From Lunularia cruciata (lineage: Eukaryota; Streptophyta; Marchantiopsida; Lunulariales; Lunulariaceae): a stretch of 64,000 bases of DNA. Below the pieces are notes generated by a model. That model had not been told where the DNA came from. It was given only the letters and a program-made list of their open reading frames with translations, and ran no database searches. The first letter of the stretch is position 1, and each line of letters starts with the position of its first letter. Of the stretch, positions 21,311 through 33,142 are shown piece after piece. Where the stretch lies: NCBI GenBank assembly GCA_948567375.1, contig OX419757.1:46314001-46378000 (forward strand), written 5' to 3'. The position numbers were made by a program, and so were the translations under genes.

Positions 21311-21718
21311 TGTAAAAGACCAAGCCCAAAAAGAGAAATCGGAGAATGGAAACTCACATTGGTATATTTGAATGTGTGAAAACTTTGAATGCCTAGCATG
21401 AGCTTTGGCTTTGGTATTTATAGGTAGCATACAAGGCCCTTGAGAAGCTTCTCAAGAAGCTTCCTTGAGCCGCTTTCTTAGAGTGCAAGCCAAGTTAACC
21501 AAAGAAAGCTTCTCAAGAAGCTTCCTTCTAGAAGCTACCTACTTGGTGTGCAAGCTAAGCTAGTTGGAAGCTTCTAGAAGCTACCTACTTGGGGTGCAGC
21601 TAGTTGGGAAGCTTCCCAATAAGCTTCCTAGATGCTTTTGGAATATTTTGGGCTAATTTTGCTTATTCTCTCCTTCGTTAGCCTTACTAACTACATCGCT
21701 AAACTCCATATTGTGACA
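21311..21718 (-). repeat. 3' LTR of chromovirus A
   Basis: 408 bp, from TGTAAAAGACC to ATTGTGACA in plus-strand reading, about the same length and content as its partner at 26527. It contains repeated AGCTTCTAGAAGCT-like palindromes with heat-shock-element spacing and, in the element's own direction, a TATA box (CTATAAATACC; TATTTATA on plus at 21415-21422). Confidence 0.9.
21567..21579. promoter_or_regulatory. perfect three-part heat-shock element in LTR
   Basis: GAAGCTTCTAGAA fits GAAnnTTCnnGAA exactly. It lies about 145 bp upstream of the LTR TATA box in the element's orientation. Heat-shock factors bind such trimeric sites. Binding here is inferred, not shown. Confidence 0.6.
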
Positions 21719-21739
21719 TATTCCCCCACCGCTAGTGGG

Positions 21740-24700
21740 TGACGTCCTTGTTGCTATTGAAGCTTCAAACTCATGGATTGCAGTCTGTGCATTCTGGAGG
21801 TGAGAAAGAGGTTCCCATGTGGTATCATCAAGGGGATACACTTTCCAAATGACTTTGTACTCTGTATGTTGTTGATGTCCTTGTTGAATGTGGTGACATG
21901 CAAGGATACAATCAACTTAGTACTCCTCATGATCATTGATAGGGATGGGAGGAAGAGGAGGTTGGACACAAGAGGAAAAGGAAGATGGGTTAGGAAAAAA
22001 GAGTTTTTAACTCAGAAATATGAAAGACACGGTGGATGCACATATGACAAGGTTAGGCAAGTCAATAAGCAACATGAGAGATGATTTGGGTGACATCAAA
22101 GGGTCCTATCTAATTAGAGGCAAGTTTATAAACTTGGGTGCGAAGTCCGAGTGGTATGTTACTAGAAGATAGCATGACTTTATCACCAACTTCAAAGGTG
22201 AGATAACGACAATGGTGGTTTGCATATTGGTTCTAATGATTTTGGGCAATAAGGAGGTAAGATTTGGCTTGTTGGAAGGACTGGGAGATGGTGGTCAAGA
22301 AGGTTGAAGTATGAGGACTTGAGATGGAGGAGGAGCAAGAAGAGAATCTAGAACAAGCAAAAATTGAGAAAGAAAGGAGAAAATCCGGTGCTTGCTTGTT
22401 TGGAATTGTTGTAGGAAAATTTTGTAGCTGCAAGACATTCATCCCAATTGGTATGGTGGACATTGACAAAGACACTCAACATATCTTCCAAGGTACAATT
22501 TTCACGTTTGGTTTGTCCATCAGTTTGAGGATGATAGGCCGTGGATAAAGCAAGCTTGGTGCCTAGGATCTAGAAGAGTGTTTGCCAAAACTTCTCGGTG
22601 AATCAAGGATCATAGTCAAAGATGAGTACATGTGGCATCTCATGATGCTTGAAGACATTGTCAAAGTAGATTTGCACTAAGGTTGGAGCGTCCATGGTAT
22701 CAAAGGTTGGTGCAAAGTGGATTTGCTTACTAAGCTTATCCAAAAACACCACAATTATTGTGTGTCCTTGCTTTGTCTTGGGCAAGGATGTGATGAAATG
22801 TAAACTCACATGTTCCTATTGAGTGGATGGAATGGGGAGTGGTTGAAGGAGTCCACTCGGGTTCTAGTTGTTGGCTTTGTTGCGTTGGCAGCTTTCACAC
22901 GATTAGAAAAACTCTCTAACATCTTGTGTCATGTTGGGCTACCACCATTGGCATTGGAGGGTACCTAAGGTCTTGTCCACACCCATGTGACCAGTTATTG
23001 GTAAATCATGGGCTTCTTGAAGACGCACAAGTTGGAGATCACCTTTGGTTGGAATATAGATCCGGTCCTCATAGAATAGAAGGTCTTCCTTGAAGCAGAA
23101 GGTGTTGTACTCCTTCTCACATGTTGTAAGATGACCATGTATCATTTGGAAGAAGGGATCTTGTTGTAGAGCTGACCGAAACTCATTTTGGACCTTGGAG
23201 TCAATTGCCACCATTGTAATTGCCATCGTGATGAGAGGAAGAGACTTCAAATCACGTCATCATGATAGAGCATCAAGGATGACATGGAACCGACCCGGTT
23301 TGTACTCAAGTTTGATGTCAAACAATTGGAGTTGCTCCTCCCATCAATGATGTTGACTCTTCATGTGTTCCAAGTGTAAGGTCTGCAACAATGGTTTGTG
23401 ATCAGTTTGCATGATCACTTGTTTCCCCAAGAGATAATGCCTCCATACCTTGGTGGCATATACCATGCAAGTTGTTCACAATCTCAAGTAGAGTAATTTC
23501 TTTCAGTTGTATTTAATCAACGAGACACAAAGGCAATGGGATGTAGTCCATCTAGGAATTCCTGTTGCAACATTGCTCCAATTGCAAAGTTAGAAGCATC
23601 AAAATCAACCACACAAGGTAGTAGAGAATCATATGGTTGAAGAATAGGTCTTGAAGACACCATATGTTTCAGCTTTTGGAATGCTTCTTCATGTTTGGTG
23701 GTCCATTAGAAGCTAGAGTTCTTCCCCAAGAGGTCAATCAATGGTGCAGCGACATGAGCATAATAATGGATGAACCGTCAATAAAAACTAACAAATCCAT
23801 TAAATGCATGTACTTCTATAGCATCCTTTGGAGTAAGCCAATCAATAATGGCCTTGATTTTCTCCTCTTCCATCTTGATCCCTTCCGATGAGATCTTGTG
23901 ACCCAAGAAGGTGACTTCCTTCTGCCAAAAGGCACACTTTGACTTCTTGCAATAAAATTTCTATTGTCGTAGTCGTCTTAGGACTCCTTGCACATGATTC
24001 ACTTGTTCTACCTCTATCTTGCTATAGATTAAGATATCATCCAAGAACACCACCACGTACCAATCCAATAGTCCATCCAACACCTAATGCATCTGATACA
24101 TGAAGACTTATGAAGCATTAGTGAACCCAAAAGGTAGAATTTTCCACTAAAAATGCACATACCTTGTGCAAAAGGCAGTCTTTTGCACATCTTCCCTATC
24201 AATGAGGATTTGCTAATAAACACTATAGAGATCCAACTTGGAAAAGTATCATGCTCCACTCAATTGATCAAGCAAGTCATCAATCCAAGATAAGGGATAT
24301 GCATTATTTACTGTTTTCTTATTGAGCCCACCCTAAACCCTAAATCAATACAAAAACGAAGTTCTCCATCCTTCTTTGGAACAAATAGTACCGGTGCTTC
24401 CCAAGGAGAGGTACTATGTTGTATGAATTCCTTCTCCAAAAACTCCATAAGTGTTGTTTGCAACTCCTCCAACTCCTTTGGTGAGAGCCAATAGATTGGT
24501 CTACTCACTAGAGTACTCCTTAGCAATAACTCAATCTTGAAGGGCATACCACAATCAGAGTGTAATCCCTTCGGCAGACCATCCGGAAACACGTCTGCAA
24601 ACTCTTGAACTATCTGATCAATCATTACTTGATGAGGCTCTTGGTCCTCCTCAAATTTTCCTTGTGCAATTGGCTTGATCCACACCACAAAAATAGACTT

Positions 24701-25600
24701 ATCTTCCTCCAAAGCTTGCTCTGTGGCTGCTTCACTAATAAACTTCATATCTATGGACTCATCTTTTTTCAAAGCTTGCTCCATGGCTGCTTTCTTGGTA
24801 AAATTCCCATTTTGGGACTCATCTTCCTTCAAGGCTTGCTCTATGGCTACCTTCTCGACAAACTTCCTATCCTAGGATTGAATATTTTTAGGTGTCTTAC
24901 TTAGAGGTGCTAGACAATCTAATAGGAAATTCCTGCCTTGGTGTTGTACTTGAATTTGTTGTCGGGTCCAATCAAATTGAACCTTATGACGTTCAAGCCA
25001 AGGTAGTCTTAGAATGATATCATAGTGTAGAGGTGCCACTACAAATGTCATACACCCCAAATACTCCTTCCCAATCTTGAAGGTAACAAGATGCAAGGTA
25101 CGGAATGCATAACACTTTCTACCATCTCCTATCATCAATATACTTCTAATTATTGGCTTGATAGGAATACCCAATTCCTTTGTTACTTGCATAGACATGC
25201 AATTCTTTGAACTTCTAGAATCAACCAAAATCCTACAACCCCGATTAGGTATCATACCTTGCAAGTGAAGCAAACTTGCATAGGTCGAGCCTTCAATCCT
25301 ATTGGAGCTAATCAAGCTCCCAATATGTGGCTCAAAATCTCCTATTGGGATTCCTCATTTCTCTGATCATTTTGCTCAATAAACTCTATCTGGGCAACTT
25401 GTTGAGGTCGCATATTCTTGAGTGGACATTCAGCGATACGATATCCCAATTGGCAACAATAAAAACAACCACCATTTTGTTGTAATTTATTTCTATCTAT
25501 AGTGCCAAGTGGTCTCCATTGAATGGCATCAATCTCCATTGGTGTTGGCTCTTCCACCCATGTGTAGTGTATCAATAGGTTCTATGGAGGTCGAGGTCAA
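21740..25600 (-). pseudogene. gag-pol remnant of chromovirus A
   Basis: Domains on the minus strand in order: zinc knuckle at 25,440-25,490 (CFYC then CQLG, with Tyr replacing the usual His of CCHC); protease at about 24,890-25,315, where the active-site DSG is DSR; reverse transcriptase start at 24,310-24,640 ([18 protein letters not shown]), then broken by stops and shifts, with RT/RNase H sense continuing in pieces to 23.3 kb; integrase zinc-binding region at 22,940-23,100 (HMGVDKTLGTL) and core at 22,603-22,809; chromodomain at about 21,740-21,841 (YPLDDTTWEPLSHLQNA). The chromodomain places it among the chromoviruses of plants. Too many lesions for function. Confidence 0.8.
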
Positions 25601-26526
25601 GACCAAGTTGTTAAACCAAGGAATCAAAACATTTGGCAAACTGCATATCTTCCTCCAAGTGTTGTGGCTCTTGCATGGTTACCTCTAATTTGGTTCTTGA
25701 CTTCAAGCCCCTCACAAAGTGATCCATAGCTTCACCTTTTGGTATATCCGGAATTTGCATGATGGTGTTCTAGAATTGCATGATGTAACTTCTTACAGAG
25801 TCAATCGTAACTTCTTACAGAGTCAATCTGTTTCAACTCTGCCAACTTATCCCATGTAGCTTGTGTGGCATTTATAACTTAGAACTGGCTAATTATTGCA
25901 CTCTTGAATTTTTCACACTTCAAGATTAGTGCAACAATTTTTTGCTAAGCTTGCTCCACTCAAAATCTCCACCATAGCTTTTTTATTCCATCCAATTGGC
26001 TAAAAACCAAGAGAATCTATTTTTGCTCATCTTGTAAATTGGTAGCTTCAAAATAATGTTCACAATCAAACACAAAATTCTCTACTGCACCCGAGAGATT
26101 CTTGCCTTCAAATACCTTGGGTTTAGATTTGATCTTATCCTTCTCAGATTAGTACTCTATGTGCTCTTTTTGTCAAAGATCTCATTCATCCAACAATCGA
26201 GTAAGGTGCTTGATTTGTTGCTACATAGCAAGGATAACATCGGCATTGCTGCCATGGTTGCTACTATATCATGTCACAACTAATCTATCTAATTTATTAA
26301 CACATAGAAGCAACATGTCCACCGTTCTCCATAAATTACAACCGGAAGAACTAAGGGTTCCTCAGATATGGTAATCATATGCAAAAAATCTTGTCCAAAA
26401 AGTGGGGTGATGAATTGTGTGAAACGATGCTTAAGTAGTACTTGGACACAAAAATCTCAATGGTTTGGTGGAAGTGGATTTGGTGGTCCATAAATTCCAT
26501 CCATCCCATTCCTACTCTGATATCAA

Positions 26527-26936
26527 TGTAAAAGACCAAACTCGAGGAGATGAATAGGAGAATGGAAACTCACATTAGGACACTTGAATGTGAGAAAACT
26601 CCGAATGCCTAGCATGAGCTTTGGCTTTGGTATTTATAGATAGCATACAAGGCCCTTGAGAAGCTTCTCAAGAAGCTTCCTTGAGCCACTTTCTTAGAAT
26701 GCAAGCCAAGTTCACCATGAAGCTTCAAGGAGCTTCCTTCTTAAAGTTACCTACTTGGCCTACAAGTTAAGCTAGTTGGAAGCTTCTAGAAGCTACCTAC
26801 TTGAGGTGCAAGTTAAGCTAGTCGGGAAGCTTCCCAAGAAGCTTCTTAGATGTTTCTAGAATATTTTGGGCTAATTTGGCTTATTCTCTACTTGGTTAGC
26901 CTTACTAACTACATTGCTAAACTCCATATTCTTACA
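26527..26936 (-). repeat. 5' LTR of chromovirus A
   Basis: 410 bp, plus-strand TGTAAAAGACC to ATTCTTACA. Same internal order as the 3' LTR: TATA box (TATTTATA on plus at 26631-26638), then several AGCTTCTAGAAGC palindromes. The two LTRs differ by scattered substitutions and small indels, so the insertion is not recent. Confidence 0.9.
26779..26791. promoter_or_regulatory. perfect three-part heat-shock element in LTR
   Basis: GAAGCTTCTAGAA, identical to the site in the other LTR of element A, about 140 bp upstream of the TATA box. This is the LTR that would drive the element's own transcription. Confidence 0.6.
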
Positions 26937-27737
26937 TGATGTGTGCATTGTTTGCCAAAGAGAGTAAGGCACAACTTGGCATAGCCAAAGTTCCTGATAG
27001 TAGATAAAAGCTCAAAAGTGAACCATGAAGAATAAAGGTACCTATAAATGATCTCCCTATCATGAACCAACAACAAAATGTTAGATGTTATTCTCCCTTG
27101 TGAGAAACCTTGTTTGTAATAAAAGGAAAAAAGTACCACACAAAAGAAATAAGAATCAACAAAGATTTACTTATATCCTTAAGCTCTCTAAAGATGGATA
27201 CATGTGAGATGTTATTAAAGTATTCTCAACATCCACATGTAGAACAAACCACCTTGGATGGAGATCTTGAAGCACTTTGATGCTTAGAATTATAGCCTTA
27301 CATTCTAGTGTAGTAACTCCAAATTGATATGGACTTAAGGTACTATTGGAAGTGAGAAAAATACTAAAGGACAATGGTATGGCTAATAAGATGCAAAAAG
27401 ACCTCCCCAATATCAGTCAATCTAACGTTCTTTGTGTCCTTCTCAAATACGAGAAGTTGACTAACACCTAACTAATTGAGATAAGAATCTCTCCCCTTAT
27501 TCTTGCTACAACCACTTAGAACAGCTTGGTAAAACCACTAGAAGGATCATGTGCTCAAAGCAATCCCTAAGATATTCATAAACTATCCTTGATAATCATC
27601 TTAAGGAGAAGTGTGGATTTGTGTGCAATGCATATGCAAAAAACAATCTGTCAAAACATAAAAACTCCTTATGATGATATTCCAAAACCTCTAATGATAC
27701 TACTTCTCTTGCCAAAGGATATAATAAACATAAAGAA

Positions 27738-28000
27738 TAGATTGACAAGACAATCTCTTCCATTGATGATATAAATCTAAGGAAAAGATTGATAAGACTA
27801 TCTCTTCCATTGATGAGATAGTCTATTCAATGAAACTAAACTAGCTGTACTCTAGCTTGATACTCACTCTCTTACCAAAAGGTATAATAAATATAAGGAA
27901 GAGTTTGATGAAACTATTTCTTCCATTGACTAACTATAGTCAAAAGATGTAGAGATTGATGAGACTATCTCTTCCATTGATGAGATAGTATCATCAATGG
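27738..28000. repeat. four imperfect copies of a hairpin-forming unit
   Basis: Copies near 27,738, 27,787, 27,901 and 27,953 of a unit centred on ACTATCTCTTCCATTGATGA followed by GATAGT. In the best copies ACTATCTC and GAGATAGT are inverted repeats around a 10-base loop (TTCCATTGAT). It lies in the decayed LINE and probably arose by local duplication. Confidence 0.7.
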
Positions 28001-28093
28001 GACTAACTATAGTCAAAAGGTTTATGCTGCTTCACTATATCGCAAACCCAATTCTTACACAAACATTATGGAGTGGACCGTAGAGCATTTTGT

Positions 28094-28286
28094 AACTAAA
28101 TTTGTATTCGATAAATTGCAACTTGGTTAGCCTCCTCATATAGGGTAGCCTAATCCCCCGTATGGAATCTATAAAATCTAGCAATCATCTAACTAAATTT
28201 GTATTCTATAAAGTGCAACTCGATTAGCCTCCTCTTATAAGTACCCTAATCCCCCTTATGGAATCTATAAAATATAGCAATCATCT
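28094..28286. repeat. 97-bp tandem duplication
   Basis: Two head-to-tail units, 28094-28190 and 28191-28286, each starting AACTAAATTTGTATTC and ending GCAATCATCT, differing at about ten positions. An old local duplication without visible function. Confidence 0.85.
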
Positions 28287-28290
28287 CTTT

Positions 28291-30048
28291 GTACTTCACA
28301 CATGTCTCTAACATAGCTAAAATACCATTGTAAAAGTAAGGAAATATATATATATACTAACAAAATAATCTAATGATAAAGAAGAAAGTCTATCTAACTT
28401 CACCATCAAATGCATAAGAAAACTAGTAAAATAAATATGGCAATAAAAGACTAATTTCAAATACACACAAAATATAATATTCCGGAGATACTAATCACTC
28501 TTACAATTCACTCAATATCCCTGAAATGATAAACAAAGGGATGTGTAATTGTGTTGATCCTCACAAGTGTTTGTGTTTTGAATGTTAGTATCTACAAACA
28601 ATAGATTTTACCCACATCAGTGTCGCGACACGTGTATACCCGACCAGTATCATACCTGATACCGCTGATCGTGCTAACTAGAGGAACTGTGAGTGTCCCC
28701 AGTGTATCTGCTCTCGAATTCTACCGGTTTACAATCTTAAATTCGGCCCTGATCTGAATCTAGAGCTACTTCCGGATTGAAGAAGGTGATCGCAGACCCG
28801 TTAACCCACCTAAAGTGGACAAAATCTGAGAGATGACTCTGAGAGAAGAATTCCTATTTCATTTTTTGTGTCACCTCCGGTGACCCTCGTTCAGAACAAG
28901 CGCAAGTTAGATCGAGCTCGAGAAACATTCAAAGACCACTCATTGACAAACTTTAATCGATTCTCGATGCTTTGAGGAAAAATGATGTATTATTTCAGCT
29001 TAAGCATATGAGTGCCAAGTTTCTCCTGATAACATTCAGTGCCTTCTTGCCTTTACCGATCTTCAAGAGTTCAATAATTCTCGTCTCATAAGGGGAAAAT
29101 CTACCACCTCCCGTATAAATTTTCTCACAGATGAACTTCTCTTACCCAATTTTAGCAGTGTCTAAAGTTTACTATCTTATAAACTAATCGAATTGCATAC
29201 GCTTTTTAGACTGTATGCCCTCGATGTGCTATAATAGCATTTTCATTCAAAAAGCTCCCTCAAATGAATGGTGGAGCGGTGATAATGTTCATTCCTATAC
29301 GCCGATTCACCCTGTACAGACATTGAACCGCACCCGTTCTCAAACCTGTCACACACAGCAAGGTGCAATAAATTACACACTAACGCAAATGGGCGAGGTG
29401 CGAGCTCCCATTTTGTGTCCCAATGTCCTTTGCTCGAGAACCGACTGCAAATCTATGACCCCTTGCTCGGACCGACACCAATTCCATTGCCAGTCACCGT
29501 GTTCGCCATAGAAAGAAATTCTACTCAAGAGATCATCGAGAAGCTCAAGGAAAACTAAAATAAGGTCTGCAGAACCTACAATGATATAAAACGGGCCATC
29601 TGTGATACATACGTTGATATTCTTACTCAGCCCCGCAAATTGCAAAGGAAAACATGGATATGTAATTCTAAAATACTCACATGATGCAGTTGCTTTGCCA
29701 ACACCAGTGTCTTCACTCCCCGCTCCCAGATTTCCGCTATGCTCCACTCTCCTTTCTAAGTGGAATCGAGAAATGGAATGTCTAAATCTGGAACTCATCC
29801 CATGCCTCTTAGTTTTCCTTCTTTTCTTGATTCCTAGCACCACCATCCGACGACAATTTCTGATGATCACTTCTGGGAGAATGAGGAACAGCAGCAAGAA
29901 AGAGAACCCTTGGAAACGCAGGGTCTGCTGAGATCTCCTTCCCCACAGAACACACTCAGCCCTCTTTAAAGTGTGAATGAAGCGCTGAGTATATCCTCTT
30001 TCAACAATCTGGTGCACCTAGCACAACAAGTGTCACTATATCTACATT
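28291..30048. other. 3' flank of the gamma-glutamyltransferase gene
   Basis: About 1.75 kb without a recognised gene. The part nearest 30,049 probably contains the 3' untranslated region of the transferase. A 214-codon minus-strand frame at 29373-30017 has no identifiable domain and is listed separately with low confidence. 28.6-29.2 kb is higher in GC and looks single-copy, but I see nothing definite in it. Confidence 0.4.
29373..30017 (-). CDS. unassigned 214-codon ORF downstream of GGT
   Basis: Open for 214 codons, starting 31 bases after the transferase stop codon on the same strand. It has a basic segment (KKRRKTKRHG) near residue 65 and a hydrophobic stretch (FYIIVGSADLILVFLELL) near residue 145. 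A GTGAGT splice-donor-like sequence occurs in the middle. It is most likely untranslated 3' sequence of the transferase transcript that is open by chance. A separate short gene cannot be excluded. Confidence 0.15.
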   Translation of the reverse strand: MHQIVERGYTQRFIHTLKRAECVLWGRRSQQTLRFQGFSFLLLFLILPEVIIRNCRRMVVLGIKKRRKTKRHGMSSRFRHSISRFHLERRVEHSGNLGAGSEDTGVGKATASCEYFRITYPCFPLQFAGLSKNINVCITDGPFYIIVGSADLILVFLELLDDLLSRISFYGEHGDWQWNWCRSEQGVIDLQSVLEQRTLGHKMGARTSPICVSV

Positions 30049-33000
30049 CTAAATCTTGGCGGCTGTATGGTAGCACTTTTGAGAACTTAGACCTCGGGTG
30101 TCAAAACCCGCAGGATATCCATCTTTTCTAAAGTCACTCACTGCAGTGAGCTTTCCCGTGTGGATTCCCGCATTGCCACTTCCAGAAACCGATTCAGACA
30201 AGTCATGTAGGACAAATTGGCATGCTGCCTGTTTCGAACTACTTATGTTATGGCCTATAGTTTTAAGAGCTTCTATTGTTGCGAAAGGAAATTCTACGTG
30301 CTCATCCATCACAGAGGTGAAATTCTCACATAAAACCGAATTCGGTTCAAGCTGCACAAGAACCCACATCTTGGTCATTTAGAACGTTAATAAGCCAGTA
30401 CCGGTGCTCAATGAAGGTCTGAAGGCTGTCTAAACATTTATCTGCTTGCAACCATGACTATGGAGACAACGATGTCTAACCTGGTGGTGCACGCGAGGTA
30501 ATTCCACAGCTGCAAGGGGACCATATCCAGCAATATGATTGAGCAAGACTTGTGCTACTGAAGTCAGAATCCTGACCCCTCCACTTCCACCAATAACCGC
30601 TATAAGTTGACCCTTCTGTACATACAAACATGACTTCATCTCTCTTCGCCAGATGGAAGTATACTTGGGTGGATATATACTTCAATGCTGCGAGATCGTC
30701 CGACACCTTCTAGAACACAAAGTCTATCATTCGGCGTAAAATAGAACCAACAAAACTGCTACCAATTCTACCCTGCTTCTAGAAGTCAAGAGCATGCACT
30801 GGATGAACTTATAGTCCCCAGACTAGCTTTGAAATCATGGCTCACCTCCAAGACGATCGTCGGCGACATTGTGGACAAGGGCCTCTTGAGTGGCTCAATC
30901 AGATTCACTTTAGAAGGTGGGAGAGAATTTTTGGTGACATCAGTGGGAGTGGAAAAGTCATTCATTTGATCGTTAAGTATGATGCCTGTCGAGGTTGACA
31001 ACAGCTTCGATCCAAACGCAGAATTTATTGTCGTCGTCATTGACACAGCGTTGCGTTCGGTATCAACAACGCATACATGACTCGTCCCATGATCATTCGA
31101 CTGTCCCCATCTGCACAGCCCAACTGCCTTAGAGAGTTACACACAAGTTACAAATGTGAAGGAAGCAATAGGCATCAAAGAAATGAGTAATGGAAGAAGC
31201 TAAACTGAAGGTTGCGCTTCACAGTTCGTTAATAGAAACGTGGAACCACTGCCTACGCATCAATAGGAAGTTTACCTTCCACTATAAAAATCGGGTTTAT
31301 AGGTTGTGTTGTCAGCTATTTTCGATCGAACCTTGTCGGCAAACACGGGCGAAAGCATGTCCTGAACAACAGACATATCCGAGAACTCCGGATCACCCAG
31401 GTTCATTCTCATAGCGTATGTATGCTTGAAAGCTTCAATCATCCGATGTACACCTAAGTTGCCCTTCATACCATTAAAAGTAAACTTTTCAAGTATATTG
31501 AGGATCTGTAGCACAAAAAACTCCTTCGCTTAGTTTGAGGAACGGCAATCAATAAAGGACACGAGACCAGAAACCAACCCTAGGGATCAATCTATGATAT
31601 CTGGGCATTGGTAGGAAACTTTTATCCACTCCATACTCCAAATATGTCAAATCTTTGGTACTTCAGACTTCAATCAAATGGAATCCCATCCGAGAGCACC
31701 ATAAACCAACCGCAACGTCTTGGCGGGCACAGTATGAAAGGAACATTGAATAAATCTTTTGAGCTGTCATGAGAAACGTAAGAGACAGAAATGATAGAAA
31801 TATTACCAAAGTTAGACCTGCTCCTCCGGATGAAGGAGGAGGCATGCCAAGGATTGTATATCCCCAGGTGTCTGCCACTATAGGCTCCTTCACCTTCACT
31901 TCGTAAGTTTCAAGATCTTGTAATTTCATGATACCTCCTGCATCCTGCACATCTTGTACAAGCCTCTTGCCAATCGCTCCCCCGTAAAACACAACTGGAC
32001 CATCTTCGGCGATCTGTTTTAAAGTCTTGCCGAGTTGCTTCCTGAAGCAAGTATCTCCAGCTTGCAGTGATGTGCCGTTAGGAGCGAAGGCATCCCTGAG
32101 ACCCTTGTTCCCAAGGATATCCGCAGAGTTGAGAGCAATTTCATTTGCCAAAAATGGCTCCACAACAAACCCATCGTCACAAAACTTTACTGACGGTTCT
32201 ACCAGATCCTTCCAGGGCAGTTTACCGTACTTCTGCCACACCTTGTACAGACCTGCTAGTTCCCCGGGCACACCGACAGATAAAGCATCTTTAAATTTTC
32301 CATTTGTATTGTTTCTGTACATATCCTGCATCAAGACATGGCAGTCTGTGAGAACTGTCGCTCAACAGGAAGTTGCTTGAGTAACCAAAGTCCTCTGTAG
32401 CTAAAAGTCCGAGAACGCTGAGATCTAACACACTCTGCACTGCCTTCACGCCTGTTGTTATTGGGAGAAAGTGTTAAAAGAAGAACTGTCACCAGTATTA
32501 TAAGGATCTTGGTGTCGGTTTAGGGTCTGCAACCAACTCTCCTACAAAGCAAACATTCGAAAGACACACACCAACTACATGTCCACCATTCACACATTTA
32601 GATAAAAGCTTTGGAGATTATTACAAATCTTAAATTTTTAAATTGCAAACGACGCAATGAAGTAGACTCATGCAAAAACAAGAAAAAACCAAAAGAAGGA
32701 AATAGCCAAGACTCTTCGGACATTTGGTTGGCATGATAATAAGACCCTGTGGAGCGTTGTGCTCGTCTGAACCTACCTCAGTAGCAAGGCCCGGTGCAGT
32801 CTCGCGGAAGTCATAAGCTTCAGCTGTTCCGTTCGCCGATCGCACTATCAGAAACCCACCACCGCCAATCCCACTAGCCCCAGGATTTACAACTCCTAGA
32901 CAAAAAGCAACGGCAACAGCCGCATCAATCGCGTGACCTCCTTTCTCGAGAACATGACTTCCCAAGACAGAGCACAATTTATGATCGGCTGCGACGACTC

Positions 33001-33142
33001 CCCCGGTAGCTTCCAGAACTCGTGATCTTCTCACCTTCTGAGCACCTTGCTTCAATCCTTCTGCCGCCGAGGGATGTGGATTGAGTAGCATGATCAAAAC
33101 GAGATAGTGAAGAAGAGTGAATCTGGGGTTGAAATTCGTCAT
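30049..33142 (-). CDS. GGT: gamma-glutamyltransferase (glutathione hydrolase), six exons
   Basis: Six minus-strand exons join in frame with GT-AG borders: 33142-32777, 32325-31807, 31505-31276, 31110-30846, 30615-30481 and 30351-30049, in all 605 codons plus stop. The N-terminus (from an ATG after in-frame upstream Met codons) is a signal peptide with a hydrophobic core (LLHYLVLIMLL). Family motifs in order: GVVAADHKLCS, GIGGGGF, YDFRETAP, GVPGELAG, MPPPSSGG, then the autocleavage and nucleophile Thr at about residue 381 in HGTSH, AVSMTTT, GGSGG at about 469-473, PRVHHQ and a C-terminal KLTAVSDFRK. The protein cleaves itself into large and small subunits before Thr381 and removes or transfers the gamma-glutamyl group of glutathione and its conjugates outside the cell or in the vacuole. 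The length matches plant enzymes. No break was found. Exon limits are inferred from frame and motif continuity only. Confidence 0.93.

Larger units (their letters stand above)
21311..26936 (-). mobile_element. Ty3/gypsy chromovirus A, full length, inserted into LINE copy 2
   Basis: A 5,626-bp element with LTRs at both ends (5' LTR at the high-coordinate side). Next to the 5' LTR is a primer binding site (minus strand TTGATATCAGAGTAGG, close to the complement of initiator Met-tRNA). Next to the 3' LTR is a purine tract (GGTGGGGGAATA). Order on the minus strand: gag with zinc knuckle, protease, reverse transcriptase, RNase H, integrase, chromodomain. Flanking LINE sequence reads CCCATGA on one side and TGATGTG on the other, and the direct repeat ATGAT spans both borders, so the target duplication is clear though its exact limits are ambiguous. 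Multiple stops make it inactive. Confidence 0.9.
26937..28290 (-). mobile_element. R2-type LINE (copy 2), reverse transcriptase part
   Basis: Continuation of the LINE at 20.24-21.31 kb on the other side of chromovirus A. On the minus strand, 27,171-27,330 encodes a recognisable RT stretch (YQFGVTTLECKAI, LHPRWFVLHVDVEN), matching the finger/palm segment with the first catalytic Asp (VDVEN), although stops and shifts are frequent. The part nearest A reads GFSQGR, equivalent to the RQGD turn of LINE RTs. The upstream part contains locally expanded repeats (27.74-28.0 kb and 28.09-28.29 kb). Confidence 0.65.

Noticed and set aside
29215-29511. 98-codon plus-strand ORF opposite the GGT 3' flank
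   Set aside because: Cys/Ser/Pro-rich shadow of the minus-strand frame. No recognisable motif.
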